The notes beneath the pieces are model-generated. The model was not told the DNA's origin and did no database searches. It was given only the letters and a program-made list of their open reading frames with translations. From Yersinia mollaretii ATCC 43969 (lineage in GTDB: Bacteria; Pseudomonadota; Gammaproteobacteria; Enterobacterales; Enterobacteriaceae), in assembly GCF_013282725.1 (NCBI RefSeq), contig NZ_CP054043.1, positions 3,596,001-3,660,000 of the forward strand: a stretch of 64,000 nucleotides of DNA. Direction: 5' to 3'. The position numbers and the translations under genes were made by a program. Each line of letters begins with the position of its first letter. Position 1 is the first letter of the stretch. Positions 18,292 to 28,003 of this stretch are shown piece after piece.

Positions 18292-19512
18292 ATGGTGCAA
18301 TTTCGACAACAGGATAATGCCCATTGGTATCATGAAACTCAGCGTAGCGGCAGTCTGGAGATCATGGCGGCGCAGGTGAGTGATGCAAGTGACAGCGTCA
18401 CCAGAAAAGAGAGCCACCACCCGCACAATAGTGAGAGCGTTGCTGAACAAGGTCTTTTTCTGCTGGGGTTAGACGACGGAATTCCCGCCGCCCTCGCGCA
18501 AAATTTGCAGCACCACGCCACAGTGTTATCGGCTTCAGATGCTTTGTATCAGGTGCTCTTCCCGCCAATCGTTGATCTAAACCGCAACAATCGCTTTTCA
18601 CTGTATGACCGCTTAAGCAGTGCATTGACCGTCGCACAGGTGACAGGAGTTCAACGACTTTGCAGCCACTATGCTGCGCGCCTCACGCCACTCTCCAGCC
18701 CCGATGCCTCGCGGGAGAGTAATATGCGGCTGACTCAGATCACCCAATATGCTCGCCAGCTCGCCAGTCAACCGACATTGATCGACAGACATGCATTACA
18801 GCAGTTGTCAGAGGTTGGGCTAAGTGAAGCGGATATCATTGTTTTATCGCAGATTATTGGTTTTGTTGGCTATCAAGCCAGAGTGGTGGCCGGGCTTTCA
18901 GCATTGGCGGGCTATCCCACCGTCATGCTACCGGGCTTCCCACGGATGGAAGATGCCAGCGCAGATTTGATACCGGCGACAGTGCCGCAATGGCAAGGCT
19001 GGTTACCCTCATTGGCGACACTGGATAACATCGCCACTGAATCACCATCAGATGAAACCCAAGTCGCCTTGTATGATCTATTGGAACACGACCCGCAAAG
19101 TTTATCCGCCTATAAACGAGTGACTCAGCAGCAAGCACCACAACAAATCCCGGCGGATTGGCTCGCGCTAGTGGCGCTGGTGTCAGCCCGCATTAATGGC
19201 AGCATCTACTGTCAGGCCCATCATCAGCAGCAGTTAACCGCAGATTCATCAGCAGGTTACGCGCCGATAATCGATGTGATCGTCACCGGAGTTGATTCCG
19301 CACTGGCAACACTGCCAGTGCATCAGATGGCCCACCCACTTATTTTTCTCTCCGCCGAATTAACCCGCGCACCGGAACGATTTAGCCATCAATCTATTCG
19401 TCCGTTATTGGCGCTGGGGGTTAGTCATCATCAGTTGCTGAGTCTTATTATCACCGCCGCAACCGCAGGATGGACCAACCGTTTACGGCAAACATTGGGA
19501 GCAACCGTCTAA
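18292..19512 (+). CDS. Fused double-domain CMD/alkylhydroperoxidase-like protein
   Basis: A 406-aa protein that looks like a fusion of two carboxymuconolactone-decarboxylase-type units, the Avi_7170-like and Avi_7169-like alkylhydroperoxidase-related families. The N-terminal unit has LSEADIIVLSQIIGFVGYQA (193-212) and the C-terminal unit ALVALVSARINGSIYCQAHH (290-309). The canonical CxxC redox pair of AhpD is not present: the second unit has SIYCQAHH, with a single Cys plus His, and the first has no Cys at the equivalent place. The ATG at 18292 has CGGAGGTCATT upstream; the frame extends 8 codons further. It lies where the two E. coli-like blocks join and has no operon partner. Peroxidase activity is uncertain. 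Confidence 0.75.
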   Translation: MVQFRQQDNAHWYHETQRSGSLEIMAAQVSDASDSVTRKESHHPHNSESVAEQGLFLLGLDDGIPAALAQNLQHHATVLSASDALYQVLFPPIVDLNRNNRFSLYDRLSSALTVAQVTGVQRLCSHYAARLTPLSSPDASRESNMRLTQITQYARQLASQPTLIDRHALQQLSEVGLSEADIIVLSQIIGFVGYQARVVAGLSALAGYPTVMLPGFPRMEDASADLIPATVPQWQGWLPSLATLDNIATESPSDETQVALYDLLEHDPQSLSAYKRVTQQQAPQQIPADWLALVALVSARINGSIYCQAHHQQQLTADSSAGYAPIIDVIVTGVDSALATLPVHQMAHPLIFLSAELTRAPERFSHQSIRPLLALGVSHHQLLSLIITAATAGWTNRLRQTLGATV

Positions 19513-20147
19513 AGGCCATGCCTGACGATAGCATGGGTGATCGAATAAGCGAGTCAGCCAGCCACCTCTTGGCATACTATCTCGGGATATCTGTATGTGA
19601 GCTTATATTGATATCCCATATCCTTTCCTCATCAGCCCTCAATATCGGCTCTCAATCCGCCCCTTGTTTCGCCATCCCCCTTTTCAAGTAAAAAAAATGA
19701 CACCACGCGCTAATCCTCAACTCTGCTTATCCCATAAGCGAGGCGCTTGGCTGATTAACATTTAATCAAGATTTGGATAATTTCAGATAATTACCTATAT
19801 GCACAATAATGATTCAGTCATTCACATACTAATAACCATATGAACCATAAAATGGCTAAATAGCAGAATATACAACCAAATAAAATCAGCTCGGCTTTTA
19901 ATCAAAACAAAAAATCGTAAAAACACCAAAACATAAACGTTAATACTGCATAACATTTGTAACATGGCGATATCGGGCTGAGAGAGTTATATGTAACAGA
20001 ACATGTCAAAAGCCTTGTCTCGTTGACAAAGATAGTGAACATTAACCGCCGCTAAACATCTTATAACAACGCAAAAGGATGCCGGTTCACGCATTCACTT
20101 TTGTCCTTTCAGCCCTTTATGGCAGGAAGTAAAAAACAGAGGTCCCA
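19513..20147 (+). other. Long AT-rich region upstream of dtpA
   Basis: 635 bp with no convincing gene. It contains an 8-bp inverted repeat GGGATATC/GATATCCC (19584-19617), and two TGTAACA-type sequences, TAACATTTGTAACATGG (19951-19967) and ATATGTAACAGAACATG (19989-20005). The latter resemble OmpR sites; E. coli dtpA is known to need OmpR. The dtpA promoter should lie in the last 200 bp. Confidence 0.4.
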
Positions 20148-21677
20148 GTGTCAACAGCAAACAACAGTCAACAACCACCTAATAGCGAACAACCCGAAAA
20201 CATCAGTATGAATGCTTTCAAACAACCGAAAGCGTTTTACCTGATCTTCTCCATTGAGCTTTGGGAGCGCTTTGGTTATTACGGCCTGCAAGGGATCATG
20301 GCCGTTTATCTGGTAAAAATGCTCGGGATGAGCGAAGCCGACTCCATCACCTTGTTCTCCTCCTTCAGTGCGCTCGTCTATGGCTTCGTGGCAATTGGCG
20401 GCTGGTTAGGTGATAAAGTTCTCGGGGCAAAACGCGTCATCGTGCTCGGCGCACTGATTCTGGCGGTGGGTTATGCCATGATTGCCTACTCAGGACATGA
20501 TATTTTCTGGGTTTATCTGGGCATGGCGACCATCGCGGTCGGTAATGGTTTATTCAAAGCGAACCCATCTTCCCTACTCTCAACCTGCTATAGCAAAAAC
20601 GACCCGCGTTTGGACGGTGCATTTACCATGTACTATATGTCCATCAATATCGGCTCGTTCTTCTCTATGTTGGCAACCCCATGGTTAGCCGCTAAATATG
20701 GTTGGAGTGTGGCATTTTCACTGAGCGTGGTGGGGATGTTAATCACATTGGTGAACTTCTGGTTCTGCCGTAAGTGGGTGAAAAACCAAGGTTCTAAGCC
20801 GGACTTTGCTCCGTTACAGTTTAAAAAACTGCTGATGGTCTTGGTGGGTATTATTGCCCTCATCACCCTCTCCAACTGGTTGCTACATAACCAAATCATT
20901 GCTCGTTGGGCATTGGCGCTGATCTCGGTGGGGATTGTGTGTATCTTTGCCAAAGAGACCTTCTCTCTGCACGGCACTTCTCGCCGTCGAATGATTGTGG
21001 CGTTTCTGCTGATGCTGGAAGCGGTGGTGTTCTTCGTGCTCTACAGCCAGATGCCGACGTCGCTGAACTTCTTTGCTATCCATAACGTTGAGCACTCTAT
21101 CTTCGGTATTGCTTTCGAGCCGGAACAGTATCAGGCACTAAATCCATTCTGGATCATGGTTGCTAGCCCGATTTTAGCTGCCGTCTATAACAAGATGGGC
21201 GACCGTCTGCCGATGCCACACAAGTTTGCTTTCGGCATGGTGCTCTGCTCCGCCGCCTTCTTGGTACTGCCATGGGGTGCCAGCATGGCGAATGAGCACG
21301 GTATTATGTCAGTCAATTGGTTGATCCTGAGCTATGCGCTGCAAAGTGTTGGTGAACTGATGATCTCCGGCTTAGGTCTGGCGATGGTGGCACAGTTGGT
21401 GCCTCAGCGTCTGATGGGCTTTATCATGGGTTCATGGTTCCTGACCACTGCCGCTGCGGCGCTGATCGCCGGCAAAGTGGCCGCATTGACCGCTGTGCCA
21501 AGTGATATCACTGATGCCCATGCATCACTGGCAATCTATAGCCATGTGTTTATGCAGATTGGTATCGTCACCGCCATCATCGCGGTTTTGATGATGCTGA
21601 CGGCACCAAAACTGTATCGCATGACATTAGCACCGACAGACGACAGTCAAAAAGCAACACCGGCTAACGCAGTCTAA
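20148..21677 (+). CDS. dtpA: Proton-dependent di/tripeptide transporter A
   Basis: A 509-aa POT-family (MFS) importer of di- and tripeptides driven by protons. It uses a GTG start (MSTANNSQ), as I recall for E. coli dtpA/tppB. The POT signatures [10 protein letters not shown] (about 36-45, including the ExxER-type motif) and [12 protein letters not shown] are present, along with about 14 hydrophobic segments. The N-terminus is a few residues longer than in E. coli because of an extra Gln/Asn/Glu-rich stretch. A long hairpin follows the stop. Confidence 0.96.
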   Translation: MSTANNSQQPPNSEQPENISMNAFKQPKAFYLIFSIELWERFGYYGLQGIMAVYLVKMLGMSEADSITLFSSFSALVYGFVAIGGWLGDKVLGAKRVIVLGALILAVGYAMIAYSGHDIFWVYLGMATIAVGNGLFKANPSSLLSTCYSKNDPRLDGAFTMYYMSINIGSFFSMLATPWLAAKYGWSVAFSLSVVGMLITLVNFWFCRKWVKNQGSKPDFAPLQFKKLLMVLVGIIALITLSNWLLHNQIIARWALALISVGIVCIFAKETFSLHGTSRRRMIVAFLLMLEAVVFFVLYSQMPTSLNFFAIHNVEHSIFGIAFEPEQYQALNPFWIMVASPILAAVYNKMGDRLPMPHKFAFGMVLCSAAFLVLPWGASMANEHGIMSVNWLILSYALQSVGELMISGLGLAMVAQLVPQRLMGFIMGSWFLTTAAAALIAGKVAALTAVPSDITDAHASLAIYSHVFMQIGIVTAIIAVLMMLTAPKLYRMTLAPTDDSQKATPANAV

Positions 21678-21684
21678 TGAGCGA

Positions 21685-21724
21685 GCTGACTCAACACGCA
21701 CTCTCGGGCGCGTATTGAGTCAGC
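21685..21724. terminator. Bidirectional hairpin between dtpA and the VOC gene
   Basis: Ten-base-pair stem GCTGACTCAA/TTGAGTCAGC separating two convergent genes. There is no long T-run on either side, so efficiency is uncertain. Confidence 0.6.
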
Positions 21725-21733
21725 CACTCAATC

Positions 21734-22090
21734 TCAATTAGCCGACCAGACCGCCAACTGATAACCATCGGGATCAGTAAAGTGGAAACGGCGGCCCCCT
21801 GGGAAAGCAAAAATGGACAGTACGATAGTCGCCCCAGCCTCTTCCAAACGTTTTTGTGTCTGCTCAAGATTATCTGCATACAGAATCACCAGCGGCCCGC
21901 CATTGGGCTGAACTTCACTTAAGGTCGTGAAGCCCCCCGTCAACCGACCATCGGTAAACTCACAATATCCCGGCCCATAGTCGGTAAAACGCCAATTGAA
22001 AACCTTGCCATAAAAATCCTTCGAACGGGCAATGTCACTCACAGCAAATTCTATGTTATCGATCCGACAATCATTTCCTTGAGTCCCCAT
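21734..22090 (-). CDS. VOC (glyoxalase/bleomycin resistance) family protein
   Basis: A 118-aa single-chain VOC-fold protein. The N-terminal IDNIEFAVSDIARSKDFYGKVFNW and the C-terminal GRRFHFTDPDGYQLAVW form the paired beta-alpha-beta modules of the family. The usual metal-binding His of the first strand (x-H-x) is Glu here (NIEFAV), and the C-terminal Glu position is unclear, so it may not be a canonical glyoxalase. Substrate unknown. ATG 22090 with GGAGCACGTG upstream is preferred to the adjacent GTG 22093. It is absent from the equivalent E. coli location. Confidence 0.8.
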   Translation of the reverse strand: MGTQGNDCRIDNIEFAVSDIARSKDFYGKVFNWRFTDYGPGYCEFTDGRLTGGFTTLSEVQPNGGPLVILYADNLEQTQKRLEEAGATIVLSIFAFPGGRRFHFTDPDGYQLAVWSAN

Positions 22091-22237
22091 CACGTGCTCC
22101 TATTTGTTTTTTGACTTATTTATATTAAACATAAGTTGAGGCGATAAGCATCACCTACCCAATCAATGCCACTGCCGCCGCCCTATTTGTGCTCAAAAAA
22201 CAGACTATACTGAGATCAGGCCGCACTGTATTCACTG

Positions 22238-22260
22238 CATCCTCATGGTAGATGAGGATG
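22238..22260 (+). promoter_or_regulatory. Perfect hairpin in the yohC leader
   Basis: Nine-base-pair perfect stem CATCCTCAT/ATGAGGATG with a 5-nt loop, followed by an A-run, 46 nt before the yohC start. It could act as a leader structure or the stop of an upstream transcript; there is no T-run. Confidence 0.55.
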
Positions 22261-22306
22261 AAAAATGTCTGTTATTGGCGACCCATAGCGGACAAGGAGG
22301 TGATTT

Positions 22307-22897
22307 ATGATCAACCATGTTTGGGGGCTTCTGACCCACCCCAGTCAGGAATTGCAGCAAATCAAACACGAAGGTGAAACTGTTCAGCACCTGTACGCGC
22401 ATCACCTCTTGCTGATGGCCGCCATTCCGGTGGTTTGCGCGTTTATTGGTACTACGCAGGTAGGCTGGAGCTTTGGTGAGGGTCAGGTCATAAAGCTGAC
22501 GCCCTTTACCGCCCTCTATTCCGCCGTTATTTTCTATGCACTCATTCTGGCCGCCGTCGCCTTGATGGGCCGCGTCATTTACTGGATGGCTCGCCGCTAT
22601 GAGAGCCGCCCAAGTTGGCAAAGTTGTACCCTGTTCGCCGGGTATACTGCCACCCCGATGTTTTTAGCCGGGGTTGTCGCCCTCTACCCGGTTATCTGGT
22701 TGTGCTTATTCGTCGGGATTGTTGCCCTCTGCTATGCCGGTTACCTGATGTACCTAGGGATACCGACCTTCCTGAATATTGATCGCCGAGAGGGGTTTAT
22801 CTTCTCCGGTTCGACCTTCGCCATCGGTGTACTGGTATTAGAATTACTGCTGGGCCTGACTGTCCTGCTGTGGGGATACGGTTCGCGATTGTTGTGA
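22307..22897 (+). CDS. yohC: Yip1-family inner-membrane protein YohC
   Basis: A 196-aa inner-membrane protein with five hydrophobic segments, closely matching E. coli YohC (HVWGLLTHPSQELQQI, HHLLLMAAIPVVCAFIGTTQ, YLGIPTFLNIDRREG). The Yip1 domain is widespread but its bacterial function is not established. The start is preceded by ACAAGGAGGTGATTT, one of the strongest ribosome sites in the window. In E. coli yohC lies elsewhere, so its location here is a local rearrangement. Confidence 0.93.
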   Translation: MINHVWGLLTHPSQELQQIKHEGETVQHLYAHHLLLMAAIPVVCAFIGTTQVGWSFGEGQVIKLTPFTALYSAVIFYALILAAVALMGRVIYWMARRYESRPSWQSCTLFAGYTATPMFLAGVVALYPVIWLCLFVGIVALCYAGYLMYLGIPTFLNIDRREGFIFSGSTFAIGVLVLELLLGLTVLLWGYGSRLL

Positions 22898-22941
22898 CAT
22901 CCCCCCTTTCTGCTGCCACCGCTCGCTGTGTGTTTTGCGGG

Positions 22942-23120
22942 GAGCGGTGCCTTAGAAGAGGGAACAGGCGTTTATTTGCCCCATTTGCTGTGATTATCGA
23001 GTTTTACGGCTTCTAACAGGCTTTTATCGTGATTAATGTCGCCCAGATCGCAATCTCTTACATCCCCACGCAGGATAAGGTTGTACACTGAGTAGGAATG
23101 ATGCAAATAAGGCGAAAAAA
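22942..23120. other. yohC-yjbD intergenic region
   Basis: A hairpin CACCGCTC/GAGCGGTG (22917-22949) follows yohC. From about 22976 to 23100 the minus strand has a stop-terminated open stretch without a start codon (reading LLEAVKLDNHSKWGK before a TAA at 22976-22978). It looks protein-like but has no recognised homologue. Confidence 0.35.
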
Positions 23121-23384
23121 ATGAAAAAGCTGACATTAAAAGAAATGACCGAAATTGAGCAACGTGATGTCAAAACGCAACTCGACAGAGCCAGAATAAA
23201 TCTAGGAAGAGCATTAACCAATTCAGAACAGAATAAAGTCAAAGACGAAGCCATAGAAAAAATCATGAACGCCCGAGAACAAATCGCCAAGTTAACTCGC
23301 GTAGAAAGAAAAACCAAAAAAACCGCACCTAGCACCACCACCTTTAGCTGGTCCGCATCGATCAGCACACGTCCACCACGGTAA
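23121..23384 (+). CDS. yjbD: YjbD family protein (DUF3811)
   Basis: An 87-aa basic, hydrophilic protein matching E. coli YjbD. Shared features are LKEMTEIEQRDVKTQLDRAR near the N-terminus, ALTNSEQNKVK in the middle, and a C-terminal TFSWSASISTRPPR corresponding to E. coli SFSWSANTPTRGRR. The family has no known function; the charged helical body suggests a nucleic-acid or protein-binding role, but that is a guess. In E. coli it sits between rluF and lysC, so this copy is displaced. The ribosome site (GCGAAAAAA) is weak. Confidence 0.85.
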   Translation: MKKLTLKEMTEIEQRDVKTQLDRARINLGRALTNSEQNKVKDEAIEKIMNAREQIAKLTRVERKTKKTAPSTTTFSWSASISTRPPR

Positions 23385-23422
23385 TACATTTCCACTGCCG
23401 GAATATCACTGGCAGGGATAAC

Positions 23423-23450
23423 CTACAGCGGGGAATTCTCACCGCTGTAG
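23423..23450 (+). terminator. Hairpin downstream of yjbD
   Basis: Nine-base-pair stem CTACAGCGG/CCGCTGTAG with a 10-nt loop, about 40 bp after the yjbD stop; no T-run follows, so termination is uncertain. Confidence 0.45.
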
Positions 23451-23498
23451 GGCCAGAATTCACGTCTTGTACCACGACTTATTTCTCAGACAGTGTTC

Positions 23499-23567
23499 TA
23501 TACCCTAAATAATTCGAGTTGTAGGAAGGCAGCCAACGCACATGCAGCTTGAAGTATGACGGGCATA
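23499..23567 (+). repeat. Short ERIC variant (internal deletion)
   Basis: Both ends are recognisable (TATACCC at left, GAAGTATGACGGGCATA at right, with AACGCACATGCAGCTTGAAG) but the central palindrome is missing, leaving 69 bp. It lies upstream of gstA. Confidence 0.8.
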
Positions 23568-23666
23568 TTCCCTCACAATTATCTTACGCCACTAGCTGCA
23601 TTTTTTTCTCGCCTGCCTTAGGATAAGTAAGCTCGTTTCTTTTAGTGCTCTATTAAGGAGTTTGTG

Positions 23667-24275
23667 ATGAAATTGTTCTATAAACCCGGTGCCTGCTCTT
23701 TGTCTCCGCATATTGTATTACGCGAAGCGGGATTAGATTTCAGTATTGAAAGCGTCGATTTGGCGGCCAAAATCACTGAGACGGGTCAAGACTATTTAAG
23801 CATCAACCCAAAAGGACAAGTCCCCGCGCTGGTGCTGGATGACGGTAGCCTGCTGACCGAAGGGGTTGCTATCGTGCAATATCTGGCGGATAAAGTGCCT
23901 GATCGCCATCTAATTGCCCCTGCTGGCACCCTCTCCCGCTATCATGCCATTGAGTGGTTAAATTTCGTTGCGACTGAACTGCATAAAGGCTTCAGTCCCT
24001 TGTTTAACCCGAAAACACCGGAAGAGTATAAAGTGATCGCCCGCGAGCGGCTGGATAAACAATTCAGTTACGTGGACAGCGTGTTAGCGCATCATGATTA
24101 TCTGCTAGGCAAAAAATTCAGTGTGGCCGATGCCTATTTGTTTACCGTGACCCGCTGGGCCAATGCACTGAATATTGAGATCAAACAGCGTAGCCATTTG
24201 GATAAATATATGGCTCGCGTTGCTGAGCGCCCAGCCGTAAAAGCGGCGCTGGCCGCAGAAGATATCAAGAAATAA
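23667..24275 (+). CDS. gstA: Glutathione S-transferase, beta class
   Basis: A 202-aa beta-class GST that conjugates glutathione to electrophiles. The N-terminal thioredoxin fold starts [16 protein letters not shown], with the class-defining Cys10, followed by NPKGQVPAL (cis-Pro) and [11 protein letters not shown] (the glutathione-binding Glu-Gly region). The C-terminal helical domain has [26 protein letters not shown] precedes the ATG at 23667. The gene is convergent with pdxY, as in E. coli. Confidence 0.95.
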   Translation: MKLFYKPGACSLSPHIVLREAGLDFSIESVDLAAKITETGQDYLSINPKGQVPALVLDDGSLLTEGVAIVQYLADKVPDRHLIAPAGTLSRYHAIEWLNFVATELHKGFSPLFNPKTPEEYKVIARERLDKQFSYVDSVLAHHDYLLGKKFSVADAYLFTVTRWANALNIEIKQRSHLDKYMARVAERPAVKAALAAEDIKK

Positions 24276-24310
24276 GAAATTGATTGGTTGATTGGTTGAA
24301 CAATTGATGT

Positions 24311-24338
24311 GAGTGCCCCGCATTTCAGCGGGGCACTC
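24311..24338. terminator. Hairpin between convergent gstA and pdxY
   Basis: Perfect 10-bp stem GAGTGCCCCG/CGGGGCACTC with an 8-nt loop. It is positioned to end both transcripts, but there is no T-run. Confidence 0.7.
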
Positions 24339-24369
24339 TAGAGCACGTAAGTCATAACACAGAAGTCGA

Positions 24370-25230
24370 TTACAACTTAACGGCGTTAAATTGGCAGGTA
24401 GGATGAACAATCTCATCTTGCGCCGCAACCACTTGAAGCTCGTACTCCCCCATAGCTTGGGTTTTCAGCATCACTTCATAAACCGCCGCAGTCACATGCT
24501 CCAATGCTTTATCCAGTGCTTCGCCTTTCAGCAGATTCACCAGTAACAGACCACTGGTTAAATCACCCACGCCGACCGGTTGGCGCGAACCGAAGTCTAC
24601 CAATGGACGACTGATGTGCCATGCCTCTTCCGCCGTCACCAATAGCATCTCAAAGCAGTCAGCGTGATACCCCGCGCGGCTCAAGTGCTTCACTAACACC
24701 ACTTTTGGCCCTTTGGCACAAAGGTCGCGGGCGACATTGACCGCTTGTTCGACACTCTCAACCCGCACACCACTGAGTTGCTCCAGCTCAAGCAAGTTAG
24801 GCGCAATAATGTCACTGGCAGGCAGCGCTTCTTTGCAGAAGAACTCAGCAACACCGGGGGCCACGATACAGCCTTTTTCAGGATGCCCCATGACCGGATC
24901 ACAAAAATACCACGCCGCAGGATTGGCTTGTTTTACCCGCGCAACCGCCGCTAGAATGTGCCCACCCTGCTCTGGTGAGCCGATATAGCCGCTCAATACC
25001 GCATCACAATCTTTCAGCCGACCAATATCGGCAATGCCTTGGACTATTTCTGTCAGGTGACTGGCCGGCATGACACAACCGGTCCAGTGACCATATTGCG
25101 TGTGATTTGAAAACTGGACGGTATTCAGCGGCCAAACATTAACCCCCATCCGGCGCATCGGAAATTCAGCGGCACTATTGCCAGCATGGCCAAAAACAAC
25201 ATGTGACTGAATCGAAAGTATATTTTTCAT
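24370..25230 (-). CDS. pdxY: Pyridoxal kinase PdxY
   Basis: A 286-aa ribokinase-family enzyme phosphorylating pyridoxal to PLP in the vitamin B6 salvage pathway. Features are [20 protein letters not shown] at the N-terminus, [12 protein letters not shown] in the middle, and the catalytic anion-hole region [11 protein letters not shown] with Asp before a Gly-rich loop. These distinguish PdxY from PdxK. It follows tyrS on the same strand, but a terminator lies between them. pdxH is two genes upstream, so B6 functions are clustered. Confidence 0.95.
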   Translation of the reverse strand: MKNILSIQSHVVFGHAGNSAAEFPMRRMGVNVWPLNTVQFSNHTQYGHWTGCVMPASHLTEIVQGIADIGRLKDCDAVLSGYIGSPEQGGHILAAVARVKQANPAAWYFCDPVMGHPEKGCIVAPGVAEFFCKEALPASDIIAPNLLELEQLSGVRVESVEQAVNVARDLCAKGPKVVLVKHLSRAGYHADCFEMLLVTAEEAWHISRPLVDFGSRQPVGVGDLTSGLLLVNLLKGEALDKALEHVTAAVYEVMLKTQAMGEYELQVVAAQDEIVHPTCQFNAVKL

Positions 25231-25281
25231 TGGTACGGCCTAAAAGTGAGCGACGAAAAACGTTAGCAACTAAACATAAGC

Positions 25282-25313
25282 AAAAAAATAAGGGACATTT
25301 CTGCCCCTTATCT
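25282..25313 (-). terminator. Intrinsic terminator after tyrS
   Basis: On the minus strand the sequence reads ATAAGGGGC...GTCCCTTAT followed by seven T residues. It lies between tyrS and pdxY, so pdxY is reached by readthrough or has its own promoter. Confidence 0.8.
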
Positions 25314-25323
25314 TATTTTATTC

Positions 25324-26598
<1,275 letters not shown>

Positions 26599-26652
26599 CA
26601 ATGACTCCATTGTCTTTTACAAAAAAATGTCTTTTACGATATAAAGAGAATT

Positions 26653-26795
26653 TATACCCAAAGAACTTGGAGTTGCAGGTAGGCAGCAAGCGAACTCATC
26701 CCGATGAGCTTACTTATATAATGATAACTACAAGTAAGTGATTCGGGTGAGTGAGAGCAGCGAACACCCCTGCGGCTTCAAGTACGAAGGGTATA
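26653..26795. repeat. Full-length ERIC element with an enlarged centre
   Basis: Complete element bounded by TATACCC and GGGTATA, 143 bp against the usual 127 bp. The extra bases are at the centre of the palindrome, where CTTACTTATATAATGATAAC precedes TACAAGTAAG. It lies between pdxH and tyrS. Confidence 0.88.
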
Positions 26796-26850
26796 GAATA
26801 AAGCGCCCGCCGCACGAGCGCTAGGCTTAACCACAATTATTTCATCGTTC

Positions 26851-27498
26851 TCAAGGGGCTAAACGGTCAATTTTCCATCCTTCAGCTTCCCGTTGATAGA
26901 TAAAACGGTCATGCAGACGATGTTCGCCGCCTTGCCAAAACTCAACAGAGTCGAACTTAACGCGGAACCCGCCCCAGAAACTGGGTAATGGCACCTCACC
27001 TTGCTGGAATTTCTGCTTTAATTCGAGGAACTTACTTTCCAGCACGCCACGGGCAGAGATACGAGAGGATTGCTGAGAGACCCAAGCGCCAATCTGGCTA
27101 TCTTTTGGGCGGGAATTAAAATATTTGAGCACTTCAAGGGTAGATAGCCGCTCAGCTTTACCGAGGAAAATGACTTGCCTGTCCAGCATGTGCCAAGGGA
27201 ATAGCAAGCTAATATGCGGATTTTCAGCCAGTTGCTGCGCTTTGCGGCTGCCTAAATTGGTGTAGAACACCATGCCCTGCTCATCATAATGCTTCAGCAA
27301 GACAATGCGCTGATAGGGTTGACCATTGGCATCCACCGTCGCCACACACATGGCGGTGGGATCGGGTAATCGAGCCTCACACGCCTGTTTGAGCCAGCGC
27401 TCAAACAGATCCAATGGCTGTTCAGTTAAGTCACTGCGGCGCAGTCCGCCGCGAATATATTCACGGCGTAAATCTGCAACATCAAAATTGTCAGTCAT
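26851..27498 (-). CDS. pdxH: Pyridoxine/pyridoxamine 5'-phosphate oxidase
   Basis: A 215-aa FMN-dependent oxidase making PLP from PNP or PMP, the last step of vitamin B6 synthesis. Substrate and FMN contacts sit in [34 protein letters not shown] (FMN phosphate) and [10 protein letters not shown]. The C-terminal [20 protein letters not shown] is the family signature. The flavin split-barrel is complete and the length is standard. It lies upstream of tyrS on the same strand, with an ERIC element between them. Confidence 0.96.
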   Translation of the reverse strand: MTDNFDVADLRREYIRGGLRRSDLTEQPLDLFERWLKQACEARLPDPTAMCVATVDANGQPYQRIVLLKHYDEQGMVFYTNLGSRKAQQLAENPHISLLFPWHMLDRQVIFLGKAERLSTLEVLKYFNSRPKDSQIGAWVSQQSSRISARGVLESKFLELKQKFQQGEVPLPSFWGGFRVKFDSVEFWQGGEHRLHDRFIYQREAEGWKIDRLAP

Positions 27499-27639
27499 AT
27501 AAGCTCTGTATCACGCAGGAAAGCAGTGATGATTATTCTGCCCTTGCGGCACCAGAATCACAATAACCCTGCGCAGTAACGGCCTGAATACTTGATCAAA
27601 GCAATGACTCTCTCAAAACAACGCGTTTTATCGAAACCA

Positions 27640-27948
27640 TTATTTGATCAGCAAGCAGTCATTAATGATGATTTTGTCATCGCGCTCAATAAAGGCACTA
27701 TTCCCTTTTGACCAAAAGGTGTAGTGACCATCACTGTATTTAGCACCAGAAGCCGCGCGCACTTGTGGCAAGGTGAGCTGTTCACCATCCAAAATCAGAC
27801 TGACTTTATCGTATTGGTTATCTTGCTTGACCGTTAGTTGGGTTGTCCCGCACTGGTAGTGTAAGGTTTCATTTTTCGGTTGCACCAAGCTGCATCCTGC
27901 CAGCATCAATACTGCGGTTGCGGATGTCACAGCAAATATATATTTCAT
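27640..27948 (-). CDS. mliC: Membrane-bound C-type lysozyme inhibitor MliC
   Basis: A 102-aa lipoprotein that binds and blocks C-type lysozyme in the periplasm. The lipobox LMLAGC (residues 14-19) follows a short signal peptide. The mature domain keeps the MliC features: a Cys pair (YQCGT and INDC), the lysozyme-binding loop SGAKYSDG, and WSKGNSAF. It resembles the E. coli ydhA product and lies between pdxH and anmK as there. Confidence 0.93.
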   Translation of the reverse strand: MKYIFAVTSATAVLMLAGCSLVQPKNETLHYQCGTTQLTVKQDNQYDKVSLILDGEQLTLPQVRAASGAKYSDGHYTFWSKGNSAFIERDDKIIINDCLLIK

Positions 27949-28003
27949 GATATCGCTCTCGTTGATTGGCTAAGCTGCCATGTTCAATGGAAGGTTAGCA
28001 CCC

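Noticed and set aside
23033..23395. 120-codon minus-strand frame antisense to yjbD
   Set aside because: Most of it is the complement of yjbD, whose C-terminus matches E. coli YjbD, so the plus strand is the real one.
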